This document shows, piece after piece, positions 23,250-25,525 of a stretch of DNA of 25,525 nt. The DNA is from an uncultured Clostridia bacterium (GTDB taxonomy: Bacteria; Bacillota; Clostridia; Oscillospirales; Oscillospiraceae). The position numbers and the translations under genes are program-made. The DNA is taken from the NCBI GenBank assembly GCA_937915065.1, contig CALDMR010000027.1:1-25525 (forward strand). Reading direction: 5' to 3'. The first letter of the stretch is position 1; each line of letters begins with the position of its first letter. The notes below the pieces were generated by a model. It was not told the DNA's origin and did no database searches. It saw only the letters and a program-made list of their open reading frames with translations.

Positions 23250-23573
23250 GTGGCACGCTTAAAATTCCAGACACTAACAGAGCAGATGTTCTATACTCTG
23301 CTCTGCCTGAAAGAGGAATGCTGCGGCATGGATATCCTTGACCGAGTTCCGGCCATGACAAATCAACGGGTTCATGTGGGTTCCGGCACACTCTATACCC
23401 TGCTGGAGCAATTTCTGGATGCAGGAATGATCCGTGAAACCAAAACAGAAGGTCGGCGCCGCAGCTACATCCTCACAGAAAAGGGCCAGGAAATGCTGAC
23501 AAAAGAACGCGACAGGCTGGCCGCACAGCTATCAGATTATCAACGGATTTTTGGAAAGGAGTCTCTTCCATGA
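23250..23573 (+). CDS. PadR-family transcriptional repressor
   Basis: A 107-residue winged-helix protein. The PadR pattern is clear: LTEQMFYTLLCLKEECCGMD, then the recognition region HVGSGTLYTLLEQFLDAGMI, and the wing ETKTEGRRRSYILTEKG. It is a short (subfamily-2 type) PadR with only a brief C-terminal dimerisation helix. The GTG start has AAAAAGGAGGG 8 bases upstream. Two identical palindromes at the promoter make self-repression very likely. The stop overlaps the DUF2812 start by 4 bases (ATGA). PadR-DUF2812 pairs are common in Firmicutes; the inducer is unknown. Confidence 0.94.
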   Translation: MARLKFQTLTEQMFYTLLCLKEECCGMDILDRVPAMTNQRVHVGSGTLYTLLEQFLDAGMIRETKTEGRRRSYILTEKGQEMLTKERDRLAAQLSDYQRIFGKESLP

Positions 23574-24994
23574 AAGACACAAAGCGCCGCATAATGCTGC
23601 CCTCCTTTTATAATCGAGCAGGAATCAGCGCCTATCTGGAGGATATGGCAGCGCAAGGGTGGATGATTGAATGTATCACCAGTACCGGCTGGCTCTACCG
23701 CCGCACGGAACCCAAGCATCTTCACTTTACAGTTTCCTATTATCCAAAAGCTTCGGAATTTGATCCGGAACCCACCGAAGGGGAAAAGCAATTCCACGAC
23801 TTTTGCGCGCACACCGGCTGGCAATTAGCCTGCACTTCAGCCCAGATGCAAATTTTTTACAACGAGCAGGACGATCCAATTCCGATTGAAACGGAGCCAG
23901 AGTTGGAATTGCAGACCATTCACGCTTCTGCAAAAAAAGGTTTTCTCCCTCTATACATCATTCTCCTAACAATTTCCATATTCAACGGCGGTCTGTGGAT
24001 CAGCAATTTATTCCGTGACCCCATCGATTTGCTTTCCGCGCCAACTCGCCTGTTCACAGGCTTTGTATTTCTATTGCTGGCTCTGATCTGCGCTGTGGAA
24101 CTGTTTTCTTATGCCATCTGGTATGCCCGGGCCAAAAAAGCCGCACAGCACGGTGCATTTTTAGAAGCAGTCAACACAGTCCCATTTCAAAAAGCCCTAT
24201 TCGTCATCCTGCTCATTGGCGCAGCCTTTTGGCTCATCAACTATATCCCCATTCTCTACGAAAACCCTATGCAAAGGTGGCTGGCAATTCTCATCGCCCT
24301 TTATCTACCCGGTCTCTTTCTCATCACCAACGGCACGAAAAAACTTCTCAAGCGCAAGAAAGTATCTAAAGGCATCAACCGCGCCGTTACAATCCTGACC
24401 TGTTTCGCCGCTTCCTTCCTCATCCTGGGCGGAATTACTTTTGCCATTCTCCAGGCTTCCTCCCACGGACTGCTTGCAGGCGGAAACGCAGAGACCTATC
24501 AACACGGCGGCATGACTTGGACCCTCCATCAGGATACATTACCCCTGGTCGTGGAGGATCTTCAATCGATCGAATGTGATGATTATGTCAGAGAACGCAG
24601 AGGCAGCGCCTCCCTTCTGATCAGCCGGGTTGAAATGCACCAATACCCCCGTTTTGACGCGGAGAACTATACTGAAATTCCGCAGCTTTCCTACACAGTA
24701 ACCACAGTCAAAATACCGTTCCTCTACAACCTGTGCAAGGAACATCTAATCCGTGCACACCAGCAGTTTGAGCCGGGGCGAAAAGAAATCTTCATCTCAG
24801 AAAATCCCTCTCCCTGGAACGCCAACGAAGTTTACCGTCTCTATGACTCCAAATTTGGTTCCCGGAATGATTATCTGCTTTGCTACGACAACCAGTTTGT
24901 TGAGATCCGCTTCGACTGGGAACCCACCGCCGAACAAATGGCCGTTGTCTCCGCAAAGTTGAGTCCTGAAAAACCAGGACGCGAAAACAGCTGA
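23570..24994 (+). CDS. DUF2812 membrane protein
   Basis: The 474 residues start with a DUF2812 domain (about 8-98; FYNRAGISAYLEDMAAQGWM, YRRTEPKHLHFTVSYYP). Five predicted membrane helices follow (about 125-145, 160-184, 209-228, 236-254, 272-294), then a soluble C-terminal domain of about 180 residues. Function is unknown. The AAAGGAG site 9 bases upstream lies within padR, and the genes are translationally coupled. Codon use looks more A/T-rich than in the neighbouring housekeeping genes, which may mark a recent arrival. It ends in a terminator shared with tuf. Confidence 0.9.
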   Translation: MKDTKRRIMLPSFYNRAGISAYLEDMAAQGWMIECITSTGWLYRRTEPKHLHFTVSYYPKASEFDPEPTEGEKQFHDFCAHTGWQLACTSAQMQIFYNEQDDPIPIETEPELELQTIHASAKKGFLPLYIILLTISIFNGGLWISNLFRDPIDLLSAPTRLFTGFVFLLLALICAVELFSYAIWYARAKKAAQHGAFLEAVNTVPFQKALFVILLIGAAFWLINYIPILYENPMQRWLAILIALYLPGLFLITNGTKKLLKRKKVSKGINRAVTILTCFAASFLILGGITFAILQASSHGLLAGGNAETYQHGGMTWTLHQDTLPLVVEDLQSIECDDYVRERRGSASLLISRVEMHQYPRFDAENYTEIPQLSYTVTTVKIPFLYNLCKEHLIRAHQQFEPGRKEIFISENPSPWNANEVYRLYDSKFGSRNDYLLCYDNQFVEIRFDWEPTAEQMAVVSAKLSPEKPGRENS

Positions 24995-25015
24995 ACTGCA
25001 ATGCGCATTTTTCAT

Positions 25016-25052
25016 AAAAAAAGAGCCAGCCCGATTGGGCTGACTCTTTTTT
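25016..25052. terminator. Bidirectional terminator between DUF2812 gene and tuf
   Basis: Arms 25016-25032 and 25037-25052 pair with a single mismatch around a 4-base loop. A-runs and T-runs flank both sides, so it works for the plus-strand DUF2812 transcript and for minus-strand tuf, whose stop is 12 bases away. Confidence 0.9.
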
Positions 25053-25063
25053 AAACGATTCAA

Positions 25064-25525
25064 TTAGTCGTGAACCTCGATGACCACGCCGGAGCCAACG
25101 GTACGGCCGCCCTCGCGGATAGCGAAGCGCAGACCCTTCTCGATAGCGATGGGGGTGATCAGCTCGACCTTCATGTCGACGTTATCGCCGGGCATGCAGT
25201 TGTTGAAGAAGGGAGTGTGACGGCCGCCCTCTTCCTTGGACAGGACGTACACCTGGCCCACGAACTTGGTCAGGGGGTGAATGGAACCGGGCTTGCACAG
25301 AACCTGGCCGCGCTCGATGTCGGTCTTGGCAATACCACGCAGCAGGGCGCCGATGTTGTCGCCGGCCTCAGCGTAGTCCAGCAGCTTGTGGAACATCTCG
25401 ATACCGGTAACAACGGTCTTCTTCTTCTCCTCGGACAGGCCGACGATCTCGACTTCCTCGGACAGCTTCAGCTGGCCACGCTCCACACGGCCGGTAGCAA
25501 CGGTACCACGGCCGGAGATGGTGAA
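25064..25525 (-). CDS. tuf: Elongation factor Tu, C-terminal part
   Basis: EF-Tu brings aminoacyl-tRNA to the ribosome. The gene runs off the right edge; the last 153 codons and TAA are present and in frame to the window end. Domain 2 begins at the edge (FTISGRGTVATGRVERGQL) and continues through the conserved MFHKLLDYAEAGDNIGALLR and KTDIERGQVLCKPGSI. Domain 3 is complete, with FVGQVYVLSKEEGGRHTPFF and RFAIREGGRTVGSGVVIE at the end. The sequence is strongly conserved. Confidence 0.98.
   Translation of the reverse strand, partial: FTISGRGTVATGRVERGQLKLSEEVEIVGLSEEKKKTVVTGIEMFHKLLDYAEAGDNIGALLRGIAKTDIERGQVLCKPGSIHPLTKFVGQVYVLSKEEGGRHTPFFNNCMPGDNVDMKVELITPIAIEKGLRFAIREGGRTVGSGVVIEVHD

Noticed and set aside
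22976..23391. Minus-strand frames opposite the DUF4830 end and padR
   Set aside because: They cross a terminator hairpin and the PadR operators and show no domain or start signal.
1..25525. CRISPR arrays, tRNA or rRNA genes, insertion sequences, prophage or defence genes
   Set aside because: I saw no regularly spaced repeats, cloverleaf-like sequences, transposases, integrases or phage genes in the window.

Overview
The window reads as chromosomal DNA of a Gram-positive, GC-rich gut-type clostridium, most likely in the Oscillospirales (Ruminococcaceae/Oscillospiraceae). Support comes from the dprA-topA-trmFO and plsX-acpP-rnc gene orders, strong GGAGG ribosome binding sites, an ECF sigma factor paired with a DUF4179 protein, and DUF4830, PadR and DUF2812 genes. 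The genus cannot be fixed from the sequence alone. Nearly all genes are on the minus strand, so they are described from high to low coordinates.

Right end (25525 to 22467): the 3' part of tuf ends at a terminator shared with a convergent plus-strand cassette. That cassette is padR plus a DUF2812 membrane protein, with two identical operator palindromes at its promoter. A DUF4830 gene lies before it, divergent from the pseudouridine synthase rsuA. Middle right (22466 to 17423): rsuA is followed by a cell-envelope cluster with its own promoter. It holds a PucR/CdaR-type regulator, ftsE, ftsX, an unannotated 45-residue membrane protein and a secreted coiled-coil M23 peptidase. The set matches the known FtsEX-controlled peptidoglycan hydrolase machinery. 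An unknown 256-residue gene follows, with its ribosome binding site inside the preceding terminator.

Centre (16591 to 7113): a near-consensus promoter drives greA and lysS. LysS carries an extra C-terminal tRNA-binding domain. After a hairpin come a SpoU-type RNA methyltransferase, dprA, topA, trmFO and plsX, tightly packed with 4-base overlaps at topA/trmFO and trmFO/plsX. A separate strong promoter drives acpP-rnc.

Left (5965 to 1): uppP and an ftsK/spoIIIE translocase are separated by 364 bp without a gene. This gap holds the first copy, and most of the second, of a 166-bp direct repeat that duplicates the last 23 codons of uppP together with an intergenic double-hairpin element. Next are an ECF sigma factor gene and its DUF4179 partner, which carries a frameshift. 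The left edge has the 3' end of a hexapeptide acyltransferase on the plus strand.

I did not find a clearly new multi-gene defence or metabolic system. The most unusual items are the duplicated uppP tail with its palindromic element, the small ORF in the ftsEX cluster, the LysRS fusion, the paired PadR operators, the palindrome inside the promoter of the CdaR-type regulator, and the frameshifted anti-sigma-like gene.
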